Shown: piece after piece, positions 7,354 to 16,105 of the stretch | Layout: the number at the start of each line of letters is the position of its first letter | Position numbering within the stretch: position 1 is the first letter of the stretch | NCBI RefSeq assembly: GCF_052113705.1 | Contig: NZ_JBGQOG010000028.1 | Coordinates: 1 to 38,442 of the forward strand | DNA from: JBGQOG01 sp052113705 | GTDB lineage: Bacteria > Pseudomonadota > Alphaproteobacteria > Rhodobacterales > Rhodobacteraceae | Length of the DNA: 38,442 nucleotides | Direction: 5' to 3' | Notes under the pieces: model-generated | Database searches by the model: none | What the model saw: only the letters and a program-made list of their open reading frames with translations | Told to the model about the DNA's origin: nothing | Made by a program: the position numbers and the translations under genes

Positions 7354-9696
7354 TTAATCCCCATCTGTAATTTGCCCCGAGGTCAGGCTGAGCCGGTCAC
7401 GCAGGTAGTCGGTCACCATGGCGGTCGTGGGCACGTTGGCGTCGTTCATCATGTCTTCGAAGGCTTCGGAGAGGTCGATCTGGTCCCAATCGAGGTTGCC
7501 AATCTCATCGAGGGGCAGCCCCGCGCAGTTCGGGTCTTTGACGCTGCCCCAGCCGGTTCCGGCAAGGCGGCGGATTTCCTTCTGAAACACCATCCCGAGC
7601 TGGCTGTTGAAGGTGCAGTAGGAGCGGCGCTTTTGCAGGCAGACGCCCAGCACGCGCTTGGCGCAGTAGGTGCCGATATAGACCGCCGCTTTCGCCTGAA
7701 TCCGGTCCATCAGCGTCAACTCGCTTTCCGAGCAATCGCCGAGGATGCCGTTCGCCCAGCCGCTGTCTTTGCAGCAATTGATCGTGCCGAGCGCGCCGAC
7801 CTTGCAGTTGCGCGCAGCACCCGCAAAGAGCTGCACATCCTGCATATCAACGGATTTTTCGCTGTCCTTCGCCGCCTCATCAAGCATGGTCAGCCAGGCC
7901 GAGGCATTGGCGAAATCGGTATTCGGCTCGTCAACGATGCCTTCGCAGAGATCCCCGACGCAGACATTGGAGGCGGTGCAGCTTTCCGGCAGTTCCATGC
8001 CGCCGCCGCAGCGATAGCCATATTCCCAATGCAGGCATTCACCGTTGTCCGGGTTGGACGGATCGTCATAGCTCAGGCAGGTTTGCGAAATCACCTTGCA
8101 GGAGCTGTCGGTTTTGAAGGGGCCGCAATCGGTGTAGCTTCCGGCCTCACTGTCGATGCAGGAGTAGCTTTTCTCGTATTGCCAGCAGTCGCGCGAGATT
8201 GGGAACCCGTTTACGGTACGGACCTGTTTTCCCGCCGTGCAGACGGTTTCGCCTGCAATGCAGCCTTCCTCCGCCGGATCAGGGTTGCAGGAATTGACCA
8301 GCTTGTCTTCGATCCGCTCGATGGTCGAGCTGACGTGGCGTGCCGGGGCATAGTCGGTCAGGTCATTCGAGCAGGCATAGGTCAGGCGTTCCAGATCACA
8401 ATCGGCCATGGTGCCTGCGAGACAGTTCCGGGCCGTTTGCGCGCAGGACTGCGCTTCCTGCAACGCACCACATTGAGCCACGGACGTGCAGCGATAATCC
8501 CGCTGATATTCAAGGCAACGCGGCTGCGCCGGACAGGTGCGATAGACGCCGGACCACGCGCCTTCGGTCTGGATTTCCAGCCGCGTATAGGTGCAATCCC
8601 CGATTTTGACGCCGGGGGTCCGGGAGCCGAGATTTTCACCGGCCCAGGTCAACTGCCCTGCAGCGGTGCCTTTGCCCTTCCAGCCGTAGAATTTCGGGTT
8701 GCTCTTCCCGGCATAGAGCCCGCCATCACTTAGACCGACAAAGGCCCCGGCAGGCGGTTCGCGGGTCTCAGCTTCGCGAAAACGAGAAGCTTGAACGCGC
8801 TTATAGACAAAGGTCCCGCTTAATGGGGCCCCGGCCTCGTATGTCCAACCATTGACCTTCACAGTTGCAGGGGGGTCCCGGCCATCGGCCTCTGCGATCA
8901 CGGCTCCTTCCCAATACAATTTCCATTTGGTGAAAAAAATGCTGCCGCGCCAACCAAACTGCTCATCCTCATACAATCCACCTTCAGCAGGTTCCCGCAC
9001 AGAAAGTTCCTGCCACGCGAGGCATTGCTCCCCCGTCACGCTGCATTGCACGCCCGGCTGGCTGTCCGGCAGCACGGCGGGATCACATGCGCCCGACAGA
9101 TCGGTTTCGCAGCGCACGGTCGTATCTTCGCGCGTGATGTCACAGCGCCAGGTATCGAGGCGGTCAATCTCGACCACCCGATCAATGCGGCAGCCCACGT
9201 CCTTGATATTGGCGTGCACGTCGCAATAGCGCTCAAAGGGTTCGAGGACTGAGAAGTCCGAGAAATTGCAGGCCGGGTTTTCCGTGGTGTCGGCGGTGAA
9301 ATACTGCCCGGCAATGTCTTCGGCATTCACCGTCGCCGTGTCGGCATTGACGATGCCGATGTAATCGGTCCCGAGGTCATATTTCGGGCGCAGCTCCACG
9401 CTGTCCATCATGTCCGTATAGGCGCCGGAAGCGGAATTGCCGCCCGCGATGGCTTCTTTGGTTTTCGCGTCGATGTTGCCGTTGTTGATCCCGGTTTCAG
9501 GGGTATCGGTGCCGTCATAGATCGGCAGGTTCTGATCAATGCCGCCTTGCGTGAAGACGGACGAACCGGCGCCGATCTGCGCGGCAGCACCCGCCTCTTT
9601 CGCGCGCGCTGTCGGGTTGAACGTATCCTGCGCCGAAGCCGGCAGGACCAGCGCCAGCGAGGATGCGGCAAAGAGAAGGGCACGCGGGATCATCAT
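7354..9696 (-). CDS. traN: TraN outer-membrane mating-pair stabilisation protein
   Basis: The 780-aa exported protein has a signal peptide ending ASAQ and a very high cysteine content, mainly from residue 165 onward, with many short C-x(n)-C pairs, as in the TraN family. TraN sits in the recipient-facing outer membrane and stabilises mating pairs. The Cys-rich core and the C-terminal block around AARNCKVGALGTINCCKDSGW are the recognisable parts. It is larger than F TraN (about 600 aa), with extra N-terminal and central sequence that may set receptor specificity. It overlaps the trbC stop by ATGA. Correct folding would depend on the two thioredoxin-like proteins encoded just downstream. Confidence 0.93.
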   Translation of the reverse strand: MMIPRALLFAASSLALVLPASAQDTFNPTARAKEAGAAAQIGAGSSVFTQGGIDQNLPIYDGTDTPETGINNGNIDAKTKEAIAGGNSASGAYTDMMDSVELRPKYDLGTDYIGIVNADTATVNAEDIAGQYFTADTTENPACNFSDFSVLEPFERYCDVHANIKDVGCRIDRVVEIDRLDTWRCDITREDTTVRCETDLSGACDPAVLPDSQPGVQCSVTGEQCLAWQELSVREPAEGGLYEDEQFGWRGSIFFTKWKLYWEGAVIAEADGRDPPATVKVNGWTYEAGAPLSGTFVYKRVQASRFREAETREPPAGAFVGLSDGGLYAGKSNPKFYGWKGKGTAAGQLTWAGENLGSRTPGVKIGDCTYTRLEIQTEGAWSGVYRTCPAQPRCLEYQRDYRCTSVAQCGALQEAQSCAQTARNCLAGTMADCDLERLTYACSNDLTDYAPARHVSSTIERIEDKLVNSCNPDPAEEGCIAGETVCTAGKQVRTVNGFPISRDCWQYEKSYSCIDSEAGSYTDCGPFKTDSSCKVISQTCLSYDDPSNPDNGECLHWEYGYRCGGGMELPESCTASNVCVGDLCEGIVDEPNTDFANASAWLTMLDEAAKDSEKSVDMQDVQLFAGAARNCKVGALGTINCCKDSGWANGILGDCSESELTLMDRIQAKAAVYIGTYCAKRVLGVCLQKRRSYCTFNSQLGMVFQKEIRRLAGTGWGSVKDPNCAGLPLDEIGNLDWDQIDLSEAFEDMMNDANVPTTAMVTDYLRDRLSLTSGQITDGD

Positions 9697-10472
9697 GGCT
9701 TTTTCTCCGCCAAGGCGCGGGCCACCTGCGGCGCAGCCCCCTTGCCCGCCGCAATGATGCGCAGCGCGGTTTCCACCGGAATGTTGCCGCTCAGGCGGTC
9801 ATGCAGCGGAACAGGATCGGTCTCGCAAGCCGGGGTCTCACAGACATCGAGGCTGTCTGCCAGCACCACCAGAACCGGGACGGAGGTGATGTCAAAGCGC
9901 CGGAACAGGGTCGGATCAATCGCGAAGGCTTCACCAACCTCATCCTCACCGAACACCTCTTCCAGCTTTGCCCGCGTGTCGAACACCGAGTTGTTGACGA
10001 AGCCCCGGAACACGATGGTCAGCCCGTATTCGGTGGCTTCCTGCATCATCTGGCGCAAAGATTGCGCGGGCATCGAGAAGCTGGCGAAGAGAATGGCTTC
10101 CGTCTCCGCGTATTTTTCCTCGTCGCTCTCCGGGATCTGCTCGTCTTCGGCACGCAACAGCGCCCGCACACGCGGATCGTTCAGCGCGCGCGTTCTGATC
10201 CCTTCAAGATCCTGGATTTCAACGCCCTCTTGCGCGTTCTGAATCGTCAGCTCTTCGGCCAGCTCGTCGCCCCGGCGCTCCGCATCGCGCACGATGCTCT
10301 CGATGGGCACCCGAATTTGCCCGGTCGCCCCCGGCGCATAGGTCGCCTTCGGTTCTTCCGGCACTTCCTGAGCATGAACCGGGCCCGTTGCGGTGCACGT
10401 CATCGCGCCGATCACGGGCATTGCCGCGACAATCAGAGCGCGCAGCAATTGCGCTTGCGCCACATGAGCCAT
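9693..10472 (-). CDS. trbC: TrbC F-type pilus assembly protein
   Basis: The 259-aa product is the periplasmic F-type TrbC needed for pilus assembly. It has an N-terminal signal (hydrophobic stretch about residues 9-34, ending VHAQ). A C-terminal thioredoxin-fold-like domain contains the family motifs: FASFSMP near residue 134, GLTIVFRGFVNNS near 158, and FDITSVPVLVV near 202. The domain has no C-x-x-C pair, as usual for TrbC. An acidic coiled region precedes it. The start overlaps the traU end by about 40 bases, the longest overlap in this operon, so a later start cannot be ruled out. Confidence 0.92.
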   Translation of the reverse strand: MAHVAQAQLLRALIVAAMPVIGAMTCTATGPVHAQEVPEEPKATYAPGATGQIRVPIESIVRDAERRGDELAEELTIQNAQEGVEIQDLEGIRTRALNDPRVRALLRAEDEQIPESDEEKYAETEAILFASFSMPAQSLRQMMQEATEYGLTIVFRGFVNNSVFDTRAKLEEVFGEDEVGEAFAIDPTLFRRFDITSVPVLVVLADSLDVCETPACETDPVPLHDRLSGNIPVETALRIIAAGKGAAPQVARALAEKKP

Positions 10473-11425
10473 CCGAAGCTCTCCCCTTTATATGGATATT
10501 CCCGCATTGAATCGACCATCTGCGTGCTGGACCCGAGCGGGCCGCAGGCATAGCGGCCACTGGTCGCAGCACGCGGCCGCGTCACCTGCAGGCGGTATTG
10601 CGATTTCTTGATGATGGGCGCGACGCGTGGTGTGCAGAGCGCCGAGCTGCCGGAACTGGTGTTGCGCGCGAGGCCAAGCCGGTGCTGTCGCGCGATCATT
10701 TTCGCGGTGACGGTCTCGGATGCCTGAATGCCCCCGTAATGCGCGTTGGAATCCCCGGTGATCGGATACATGCCGCCCTGACAGCCGTTGCACCAAAAGA
10801 GCTTATCGAGGGGCAAATTGCCGCTGGAAGAGCGCACACAATCCGCCGCGCAGGCGGCCTGTGCGATGGGATTGGCGAACAGGATCGCCTCGGGGTTGAT
10901 GATGTTGTTCAGCTCAGGATCCTGCCAGAGCGGATCAAATTCGCTGATATAGGCCACGTCGAACGCGGTGCTTTCCAGACAAAGCCCATCCACAACAGTG
11001 CCGAGCCAGCTGATCAGCGGGTAATAGTAATAGTGGACCTGCCACTTGCTGCCGGTTTGGTCGCCGTCTTTGCTCGTCACCGATGATTTTCCGATGGAGA
11101 ACAGGCCGAGATCCGCCTTGAAGCCCATGTTGACGAAGCAGCCGGCCTCGTTCGACACATCCGTCAGCCGCGCCGGTTCCCAAAGGCCAATGGCGAGGCC
11201 AAGCCGCGGCGGCACACCGGGGCAAATGCAGACCGGCAGCGACGGGTTGGAGGTGTCGGGCCGCTTGTTCAGCACCCGGATCGCACCGATGGAGATCGGG
11301 AAAATGCAATCCCAGCAGACTTCGGTGATCGGGTTGAGGAATTTCGCATTGCATTTGGCCCAGACCTCTTCACCGAAGACGGTCAAGCTGAGGGCCAGGA
11401 CAAGGATCATGCCAAAGCGCTTCAT
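10433..11425 (-). CDS. traU: TraU pilus assembly / mating-pair protein
   Basis: The 330-aa periplasmic TraU protein starts at the ATG at 11425, which overlaps the traW stop as ATGA. A longer open frame upstream is just traW in another frame. The signal peptide ends VWAK. The product is Cys-rich, with NPITEVCWDCIFPISIG near residue 25, VCICPG near 57 and a WCNGCQGGMYP motif near 220. These match the TraU family, as does the length (F TraU is about 330 aa). TraU acts with TraH, TraF, TraW and TrbC in the outer-membrane-proximal assembly complex. Confidence 0.95.
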   Translation of the reverse strand: MKRFGMILVLALSLTVFGEEVWAKCNAKFLNPITEVCWDCIFPISIGAIRVLNKRPDTSNPSLPVCICPGVPPRLGLAIGLWEPARLTDVSNEAGCFVNMGFKADLGLFSIGKSSVTSKDGDQTGSKWQVHYYYYPLISWLGTVVDGLCLESTAFDVAYISEFDPLWQDPELNNIINPEAILFANPIAQAACAADCVRSSSGNLPLDKLFWCNGCQGGMYPITGDSNAHYGGIQASETVTAKMIARQHRLGLARNTSSGSSALCTPRVAPIIKKSQYRLQVTRPRAATSGRYACGPLGSSTQMVDSMREYPYKGESFGWLMWRKRNCCAL

Positions 11426-12066
11426 TGCTCTGCCTCCTGCACGGGGATTTCTTCGATCAGCAGCACCGGATCGGCGCGGGTGATCAGCGTCGGCAAGCGT
11501 TCGATCCCGAAGCGGTTGACGATGACGCCTTGCTGGTCGAACCAAAACCGCCGCCCATGCGTCCGCGACAGATCAAGCGGCGCGCCTTTGGCGATGACGA
11601 TCAGCGTGTCCATTTCGTCGCCTTCGGACAGCGCAAAATCCACCTGACCCGGCGCGTCCCCGTCGATCACCACGATCCGCTTGGAAAAGCCGGAATAGTT
11701 CAGCGGGTTCACCACAGTCCCGGCCTGCGCAAAAATGCGCCCTTCATGGTCGGTCAGATCGCGGTCGAGGGTGATCGAGGGGTCAAACTCGAATGCCAGA
11801 TATTCTTCCGCAGGCGGCAGGATCGCCCCGGCCACCGGGCGGTTGAGATAGTCGCGGGTCCGGTCCTGCATGTCCCGTTCCATCTGTGCCATGCCGCCAT
11901 TGGCTTCCATCGCCTGGAAGCGGGACAGGATTTCTTGCAGAAAATCCGGCTCCGTGATCGGGAATACCGTGCCATAGGCCCCGAAGTTTTTCGCAGCAGC
12001 AGAGCTGGCAAGCGCGCCCGCCAATGCCGCCGCCAGGATCACTGCGCGCTGCGTGCGTCGGCCCAT
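11422..12066 (-). CDS. traW: TraW pilus assembly protein
   Basis: The 214-aa periplasmic F-type TraW has a signal peptide of about 28 residues (ending SSAAA). Its recognisable N-terminal block contains G-x-V-F-P-I-x-E-P-D-F-L-x-x-I, and a C-terminal half with VVNPLNYSGFSKRIVVIDGD is typical of the family. The start at ATG 12066 is supported by GGAAGGAG eight bases upstream; the longer frame would need a TTG. It overlaps the upstream peptidase gene by 28 bases. In F, TraW works with TrbC, which lies two genes downstream here. Confidence 0.94.
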   Translation of the reverse strand: MGRRTQRAVILAAALAGALASSAAAKNFGAYGTVFPITEPDFLQEILSRFQAMEANGGMAQMERDMQDRTRDYLNRPVAGAILPPAEEYLAFEFDPSITLDRDLTDHEGRIFAQAGTVVNPLNYSGFSKRIVVIDGDAPGQVDFALSEGDEMDTLIVIAKGAPLDLSRTHGRRFWFDQQGVIVNRFGIERLPTLITRADPVLLIEEIPVQEAEQ

Positions 12067-12575
12067 GCCTGCAACTCCTTCCAATTGGGAATGAGATCGG
12101 TCCCGACACCAATCGCGACGATGCTCTCTGTGCTGAAAAGCCCCACGGTGGCATAGCGGCTGTCGAGGCTGTCAGGGCTGGTCCCGAAGGCCGCAACCAT
12201 GCCCTCGGGGATCACCCCCTCGGGCAGAGCCGGGGCGAAGGGCTTTCCGTCGCGCAGGGCAATCTCAAAGCATTCGCCGCGCAGGCAGACATTGCCCGCA
12301 GTGTCGTGGGTGATTTCGTCGCCGGGCAGACCTTTGACTTCTTTGGTGAAGTAGAAGCCTTTGAAATGGTCAGCATAGGCGGCGGGCGGCGTCGCCGCGA
12401 TGATCGCGCCATGCCAGAGCATCCGGGGCCAGCCCCACATGACAAAGGCATTGTCGGCCAGCGATGACGAGCCGTTGAGGTTGATGCGGACGGTGCTGAG
12501 CGTCCAGAAGCCTGCGGCGACGAAGAGCGACCCCGCGACGACAGCGGACCATTTGGCGATTTTCAGGGGCTTCAT
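12039..12575 (-). CDS. S26-type conjugative peptidase (TraF of RP4 type)
   Basis: The 178-aa inner-membrane protease has one N-terminal membrane segment (residues 9-26). A Ser-Lys dyad can be read as Ser38 (in the run of three Ser before Leu-Ala) and Lys78 (in KEVKGLPGDEI, aligned to the Lys before the GLPGD box of leader peptidases). The family usually has Pro two residues after the Ser; here it is Ala40. A box GTSPDSLDSRYATVG near 132 matches the distal S26 motif. In RP4 this enzyme matures and cyclises the pilin. F itself lacks it, so its presence in an F-type operon suggests pilin processing here. ATGA overlap with trbI. Confidence 0.88.
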   Translation of the reverse strand: MKPLKIAKWSAVVAGSLFVAAGFWTLSTVRINLNGSSSLADNAFVMWGWPRMLWHGAIIAATPPAAYADHFKGFYFTKEVKGLPGDEITHDTAGNVCLRGECFEIALRDGKPFAPALPEGVIPEGMVAAFGTSPDSLDSRYATVGLFSTESIVAIGVGTDLIPNWKELQAWADARSAQ

Positions 12576-12904
12576 TCTGCCATCGCCTCCTGCACCACCA
12601 GATCGGTGATGTCCGGCGCACCGGCGAGAACCGCGGCCGAGTTGACCACGATCACCGCGTTTTCCGCTGCCACCTTGGCAATGGCGGCGTCGAGACGGGT
12701 CTGGAAAGCCGTCGCCTGGACTTCATAGTCTTCGTCCGGCAGGTGGCGCCGGTCGCCATCCTGAATGAAGGCCAGCACCGCGCGGCTGGCGTCGATGGTG
12801 ACAATCCCGGTGGGCAGGCCAACCGGCTGCGTCATCAGGACGATGGTCAGGGTGACGGCAATGCTGACGAGCGCGGTCAGCACGAGTTCTGTGTAACGCA
12901 TCAT
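12572..12904 (-). CDS. trbI: TrbI F-type transfer protein
   Basis: The 110-aa inner-membrane protein has an N-terminal membrane helix (about residues 7-27) and a periplasmic domain with LPTGIVTIDASRAVLAFIQD, matching F-type TrbI, which affects pilus outgrowth and retraction. The ATG at 12904 is chosen because AAGGAA precedes it by seven bases and it overlaps the upstream stop as ATGA; a second ATG follows immediately. The order traC, small gene, trbI, peptidase, traW follows the F plan with the small gene and peptidase inserted. It is not related to the VirB10-like TrbI of RP4. Confidence 0.88.
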   Translation of the reverse strand: MMRYTELVLTALVSIAVTLTIVLMTQPVGLPTGIVTIDASRAVLAFIQDGDRRHLPDEDYEVQATAFQTRLDAAIAKVAAENAVIVVNSAAVLAGAPDITDLVVQEAMAE

Positions 12905-13185
12905 GGCCGGGTTCCTTTGATCTTGGCCCCGTGTCCACGTTCCGCCGTTATGCAACGGTCGAGGTATTGGCGCCGCTCGCGGCACCAGACCTTGTAGGGA
13001 TAATGGGCACGGCGGACGAAGGGGAAAGCCGCGTCAACAGCGGCGGTTCTGGCTTCCAGTGTGCAGTCAGCCGGGAGGGTTTCGTGCACCGCACGGATCG
13101 CGGCACGGGCTTCTTCGGCCCAATTGCGATGCCCGCACGGCGAGGATGGACGCGGGCGCTTGAGCGCTTCGCGGTTCAGCTTCAT
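12901..13185 (-). CDS. Small protein of unknown function between traC and trbI
   Basis: The 94-aa product is basic, with no signal or membrane segment, four cysteines (near residues 17, 41, 68 and 78) and several Trp/Tyr/Arg residues near the C terminus (YPYKVWCRERRQYLDR). I recognise no family. Both ends are translationally coupled: its start overlaps the traC stop as ATGA and its stop overlaps the trbI start the same way, so it is certainly expressed with the operon. In F this position is held by unrelated small genes. A cytoplasmic accessory role near the TraC ATPase is possible but unproven. Confidence 0.8.
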   Translation of the reverse strand: MKLNREALKRPRPSSPCGHRNWAEEARAAIRAVHETLPADCTLEARTAAVDAAFPFVRRAHYPYKVWCRERRQYLDRCITAERGHGAKIKGTRP

Positions 13186-15665
13186 TCCACCGCCCCCTCT
13201 TCAACGAGAATGCGGATCGCCTCAACGGTGCTGTAGTTTTGCTCTTTCAGGCGGCGGATCTTCTCAACCGTCGAGCCTTTGGACGAGTAGATCGCGAGGC
13301 TGAACGGATCGAGCAGCAGGCGTCCGAAGAACCAGCCATTCGGACCCTTCACGCCCATTTCCGAGAAATGCCCGCGCACCGACTGGAGAGACTTCAGCTG
13401 CCCCGCGATATGCGGGCTGACCGAGAGGCGGTTATCGGCCACCAGACGGTCAATCGTCTCCGGCTTTTGCGCCAGAAGGACCGTCCAATCCGAGTTTTGC
13501 AGACAGACGGTCGCGGCGACATTGTTGTAATAGTCGTCAATCGACTGCGTGCCGGTGATCAGCGCCCCGGTGTATTTCCGGGCGCGGCGGACCACGCCTT
13601 CGATGAATTTCGCCGTGGCGTGCGACTGCAGAAGATCCCATGCCTCGTCAATCAGGATCGCCACAGGCGTTGAACGCGGCGTCTTGAACATCAGTTCGGT
13701 GCCGAGGAACATGACGATCTGCAACACCACGTCTTGCAGAACCTTCTGGCCCTTGATGTCCGACAGCTCAAAGACCGTGAAATCCTGATCCAGCTTCAGA
13801 TTGGCCGGGCCGGAAAAATAGGTGCCGTAGGGGCCCGATTTGGTGAAGGCTTGCAGCTTCACGATCACATCAAGGAGGCGCTGATCTTTTTCCGTCAGAT
13901 CGCGCAGGCGCTCCCAGACATCGGTGACTTCGGCAGCCGGTCCCTTCTCATCCCACAATTCGCCGACGATCCGGCTGATATGGCCCTCTTCCAGATCCTC
14001 AACGCGGGTCTGCTTGCCCTGCCCCAGCGCGGCCATCGAAGCGATGATCCGCGTGATCAGCTCGATCGCATCGGCCCGGTATTCCGGCGAGGCCATATCT
14101 TCACCCGAGAGCATCGAGAACGGGTTCAGCCTAATCTCGGCCGAGCCGTCGAAGCCGACAAAACGGCCCCCCAGGATTTCCGCCGTGGTCTTGAAGCTAT
14201 AGCCGTCATCAATGACCACAACCTTGCCCCCGGCCGAGTAGATCGAGGTGACAAGCTCTTGCATGAACACCGATTTCCCCGCGCCGGACTTGCCGACGAC
14301 CGAGACGTTATAGTTGCCATCGGAGGTGAAATTGTCCCAATCCATGATCTGCCCCTGACGGCCCAGCAGCAGCACACCGCGCCCGTTGCCCGAGCCGGTC
14401 CATTCGCCATGCGCCGGGGACAGCGCGGAAGCCGCCTCGGTTTTGAGGATCTTCATGCGCTGCAGCTTTTTCAGATCGCCCATCCGCTTGCCGGTCACAG
14501 TGAAGGGCAGCGCGGAGAGGAAGACCGGCAATTGCACGAAGGTATCGTTTTCGAGGACCAGACCGGCGTAGCGGTAGATCTTCGCCACTTCCGCCAGCGC
14601 GTGCCGCGCATCGTCGGGCGTGCCCTTGGCATAGGCGCAGACCGCAAAGGAGGTATCGAGCAGCTTTTCCCCCATTTCGATCTGTTCGTTCAGGCTGTCA
14701 AATTCCTGCATCTTGTCGCTCAGGTTCGGGGCGAACTTGGCGAATTGCGTCGAGGCTGTGTGCTGCAGGCCCGCGCGTTTCTTGGTGAGGAAGGACGAGC
14801 TGTCGGCTTTCGAGCGCACGCGCATGGTGAAAGAAGTCAGAACCGGCCCCACCGGGCGTTCCGAGATCCGCTCCGGCACACCATTCAGGAGCGTCCCCAG
14901 CACAAATTGCCATTCGCGCGGGTAGCGGCGCACGGTCGCGCTGCCCACGGACATCGCAGGTTCGCCCATCAGGCCAATGGCCGAGCGGCGCACCATCAGG
15001 CCCGCGCCGGGCAGCTGATGATTGAGTGCTTCCTGATCGCTGTATTCCAGCTGCGAAATCCCCGAGAGGCCCCGGCAATGCAGCAATTCGCCCAACAGTT
15101 TGATGAAATCCGCCGGGCTGGTGTGACGCACATAGGATTCACCGCCGAACACCGAATAGAGCGCGCGCCGGAAGTTGCTCAGGTCTTTTTGCTTGCCGAG
15201 ATCGGCCGCGCCATCCACCCAGACTGCGATGAACACGCGGCGGTGGTGCGGCACCGCCTTGATGACGTGATCGGTGCCGTAGCGCGCGCCCCGCAGATGC
15301 GCCATGCGCTTTTGGGCCATTTCCCGCACCAGATCGTCTCCGGTCAGGCGATGCTTGGCCCAGCGGATCAACTGATTGTCGATGTCGGGCGAGGTCCAGT
15401 TCAGGATCTGCAGCGTCGCCCCGTTCGGCGCGTTCGAGTTGATGACCGAATGCAGAGTGGAAGCGGTATCGTCAGCACCCACGACCGGGTTCACTTCCAG
15501 CAAAAAGCCGGTCGAACCCTCGTTGTAATAGAGTTCGGATTCCGGGTCATAGAGCCGGTAGGGCAACAGGTCAGCCACGACATCATGCGCCAGTGTTTCC
15601 GGCTCTTCCGACGACCAGTCCGGGTCATCGAAGAGACCGGCGAAGAAGCTCTTGAGCGCATCCAT
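13182..15665 (-). CDS. traC: TraC secretion ATPase (VirB4 family)
   Basis: This 827-aa ATPase powers pilus assembly at the inner membrane. A Walker A motif, GKSGAGKS, lies near residue 460 and a Walker B, AILIDEAWDLL, near 670, followed by an ALITGTQSIDDYY segment typical of VirB4/TraC enzymes. The N-terminal half matches the TraC_F region (QILNWTSPDIDNQL near 90). The start at ATG 15665 forms TGATG with the traV stop; the longer open frame has no ribosome site. Length fits the family (F TraC is about 875 aa). Confidence 0.96.
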   Translation of the reverse strand: MDALKSFFAGLFDDPDWSSEEPETLAHDVVADLLPYRLYDPESELYYNEGSTGFLLEVNPVVGADDTASTLHSVINSNAPNGATLQILNWTSPDIDNQLIRWAKHRLTGDDLVREMAQKRMAHLRGARYGTDHVIKAVPHHRRVFIAVWVDGAADLGKQKDLSNFRRALYSVFGGESYVRHTSPADFIKLLGELLHCRGLSGISQLEYSDQEALNHQLPGAGLMVRRSAIGLMGEPAMSVGSATVRRYPREWQFVLGTLLNGVPERISERPVGPVLTSFTMRVRSKADSSSFLTKKRAGLQHTASTQFAKFAPNLSDKMQEFDSLNEQIEMGEKLLDTSFAVCAYAKGTPDDARHALAEVAKIYRYAGLVLENDTFVQLPVFLSALPFTVTGKRMGDLKKLQRMKILKTEAASALSPAHGEWTGSGNGRGVLLLGRQGQIMDWDNFTSDGNYNVSVVGKSGAGKSVFMQELVTSIYSAGGKVVVIDDGYSFKTTAEILGGRFVGFDGSAEIRLNPFSMLSGEDMASPEYRADAIELITRIIASMAALGQGKQTRVEDLEEGHISRIVGELWDEKGPAAEVTDVWERLRDLTEKDQRLLDVIVKLQAFTKSGPYGTYFSGPANLKLDQDFTVFELSDIKGQKVLQDVVLQIVMFLGTELMFKTPRSTPVAILIDEAWDLLQSHATAKFIEGVVRRARKYTGALITGTQSIDDYYNNVAATVCLQNSDWTVLLAQKPETIDRLVADNRLSVSPHIAGQLKSLQSVRGHFSEMGVKGPNGWFFGRLLLDPFSLAIYSSKGSTVEKIRRLKEQNYSTVEAIRILVEEGAVE

Positions 15666-16105
15666 CAGGGCTGCCCCGCATTCCAATGAGCTTCACGCAC
15701 CACGAAATGCACATAGGTCGCCTCGTGCAGCAGGCCCTCCGTGTCCAGATGCGGCGCAACCCAGAGCGTGCCGACCTGTTCCGGCGTGCGGTATTGCGCC
15801 GCCGAATAGGCCATCCCGCCATCACTCATGCCAGAGAGCGGTGCGCCCGAGGTGCTGGCTTTGCCGCTGCCAATGCCCAGCGGCGTGCCCGACATTTCCT
15901 TGCCAAGCGTATCCGCCCGCCGCTCTGCGACCGGCGTCGTGGCGGCACCTTGGCGGCGTCCATCCGCTTCGCCAATGGTCGCGCAGGGCGACCCATTGGT
16001 CTGCACCGGGCAGAGAAAGTCCTTGTCGGTATTGCTCGCACCGCAAGCCGAGAGCATCGGGACAGCGACAAGCGCCGCGACGGTGATGAATTTCTGCAGG
16101 GTCAT
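15665..16105 (-). CDS. traV: TraV outer-membrane lipoprotein
   Basis: The 146-aa lipoprotein has a lipobox LSAC, which would be lipidated at Cys21. Downstream is a conserved cysteine pair (DFLCP, then GSPC), as in TraV, the VirB7-like member of the outer-membrane core complex with TraK and TraB. The middle is polar and low complexity (Gly/Ser/Ala-rich); the C-terminal 50 residues, with VGTLWVAPHLDTEG, are the other recognisable block. The start overlaps the traB stop as ATGA and its stop overlaps traC as TGATG. Confidence 0.88.
   Translation of the reverse strand: MTLQKFITVAALVAVPMLSACGASNTDKDFLCPVQTNGSPCATIGEADGRRQGAATTPVAERRADTLGKEMSGTPLGIGSGKASTSGAPLSGMSDGGMAYSAAQYRTPEQVGTLWVAPHLDTEGLLHEATYVHFVVREAHWNAGQP

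Noticed and set aside
7141..8733. 530-aa plus-strand open frame
   Set aside because: It lies antisense to the thioredoxin-like gene and traN, both supported by motifs and operon context.
13734..15689. 651-aa plus-strand open frame
   Set aside because: It is antisense to traC, which has clear ATPase motifs; the Arg/His/Gln-rich translation is typical of the opposite strand of a GC-rich gene.
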